NCBI GenBank assembly: GCA_018402095.1
Contig: JAGYJO010000101.1
Span: 1 to 5,373 of the forward strand
Origin: a bacterium
Lineage (GTDB): Bacteria > Margulisbacteria > Marinamargulisbacteria > SXXA01
DNA: 5,373 nucleotides
Reading direction: 5' to 3'
Positions 5,066 to 5,373 of the stretch are shown here, piece after piece. The notes below the pieces were generated by a model, which saw only the letters and a program-made list of their open reading frames with translations, made no database searches and was not told the origin of the DNA. The position numbers and the translations under genes are program-made. The stretch's first letter is position 1. Every line of letters begins with the position of its first letter.

Positions 5066-5109
5066 AGGCTCCTTTTTTTTTCGGCTTAGCCGAGAAAAAA
5101 AAGGAGCCT
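5066..5109. repeat. 44-bp palindrome with T-run left arm and A-run right arm
   Basis: AGGCTCC (5066-5072) pairs with GGAGCCT (5103-5109). Nine T (5073-5081) pair with the A-rich arm 5093-5102 if G5094 is unpaired, and CGGC (5082-5085) pairs with GCCG (5089-5092) across a TTA loop, giving about 20 base pairs. It lies between the end of the 76-codon gene and hisS, where a terminator would be expected. However, the stem is followed by CTCCACCC rather than T on the + strand, and by TTATTCCC on the - strand, so it is not a standard intrinsic terminator in either direction. It may still stall polymerase or protect a 3' end. Confidence 0.7.
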
Positions 5110-5162
5110 CCACCCACTCCCGCCTTGTCAAAAACAGCCTTGCTTGAAACAATAGATTTACT

Positions 5163-5373
5163 ATGAGTCTCAAATACCCTTTACCCCGTGGCACACGGGA
5201 TATATTGCCCGAAGAAATGCCCTATTGGCACCATGTTGAAGATACCGCTCGGAGTATCTTTAGCGCGTACAATTATCAAGAAATCAGAACCCCTATATTT
5301 GAATTAACCGACCTTTTCGAGCGTGGCATCGGTGACGGCACAGACATCGTCGAAAAAGAGATGTACACCTTCA
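5163..5373 (+). CDS. hisS: Histidyl-tRNA synthetase, N-terminal part (3' partial)
   Basis: HisRS activates histidine with ATP and attaches it to tRNA-His. It is a dimeric class II synthetase in the cytosol. The 70 visible residues start MSLKYPLPRGTRDILPEEMP and carry the RGT-x-DILP opening and the class II motif 1 region with its Pro (YNYQEIRTPIFELTDLFE, P44). The family signature GIGDGTDIVEKEMYTF ends at the window edge. The gene continues beyond 5373, so motifs 2 and 3 and the anticodon-binding domain are not visible. ATG 5163 is chosen because homologues begin a few residues before RGT. There is no clear Shine-Dalgarno before it. It follows the 5066-5109 palindrome by 53 bases and is probably transcribed from its own promoter, which I cannot place with confidence. 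Confidence 0.95.
   Translation, partial: MSLKYPLPRGTRDILPEEMPYWHHVEDTARSIFSAYNYQEIRTPIFELTDLFERGIGDGTDIVEKEMYTF

Noticed and set aside
5125..5158. TTGTCA and TAGATT as a hisS promoter
   Set aside because: The spacing is about 22 bases and the -10 match is poor, and the leader would be almost absent. No better pair was visible.
4961..5194. 77-codon open frame on the - strand
   Set aside because: It crosses the 5066-5109 palindrome and overlaps the end of the 76-codon gene and the start of hisS, both on the other strand. It has no recognisable product.

Overview
This is a bacterial chromosome segment with all recognisable genes on the + strand. Two ordinary housekeeping genes, ilvA (threonine ammonia-lyase) and hisS (histidyl-tRNA synthetase), flank a repeat-rich spacer and a block of three small or unrecognised genes. 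The organism cannot be named from this window. The N-terminus of HisS (PRGTRDILP...FERGIGDGTDIVEKEMYTF) looks more like the cyanobacterial, deltaproteobacterial or Firmicutes style than the enterobacterial one (IRGMNDYLP). IlvA is the long biosynthetic form with two C-terminal ACT-like regulatory domains, a type common in Proteobacteria and Cyanobacteria. Both comparisons are from memory.

Layout. Bases 1-897 hold the 3' part of a response-regulator-like gene. It has an unusually expanded receiver domain and a C-terminal region I do not recognise. ilvA follows within a few dozen bases and was probably co-transcribed with it. The ilvA stop codon lies inside a 43-bp palindrome of REP type. Bases 2460-2973 (about 510 bases) contain no convincing gene. 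They hold a series of short hairpins, an imperfect direct repeat, a tiny ORF behind a strong Shine-Dalgarno sequence, and a second, related palindrome (2898-2919) fused to another hairpin.

Bases 2974-5028 carry three genes of 98, 489 and 76 codons, spaced 32 and 25 bases apart and probably one operon. None has a family I recognise. Most of this block is visibly richer in A+T than ilvA, except for the first ~240 bases of the 489-codon gene. The ribosome-binding region of that gene contains a run of eight G. The 76-residue protein has a short glycine-rich hydrophobic segment near its N-terminus. After a large T-arm/A-arm palindrome (5066-5109), hisS starts at 5163 and runs off the window end.

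How the genes relate. ilvA supplies 2-oxobutanoate for isoleucine synthesis and hisS charges tRNA-His, so they have no direct link beyond being core genes. The three-gene block looks like lineage-specific cargo inserted between them. Its function cannot be read from the sequence, and it is the most likely place for something undescribed.
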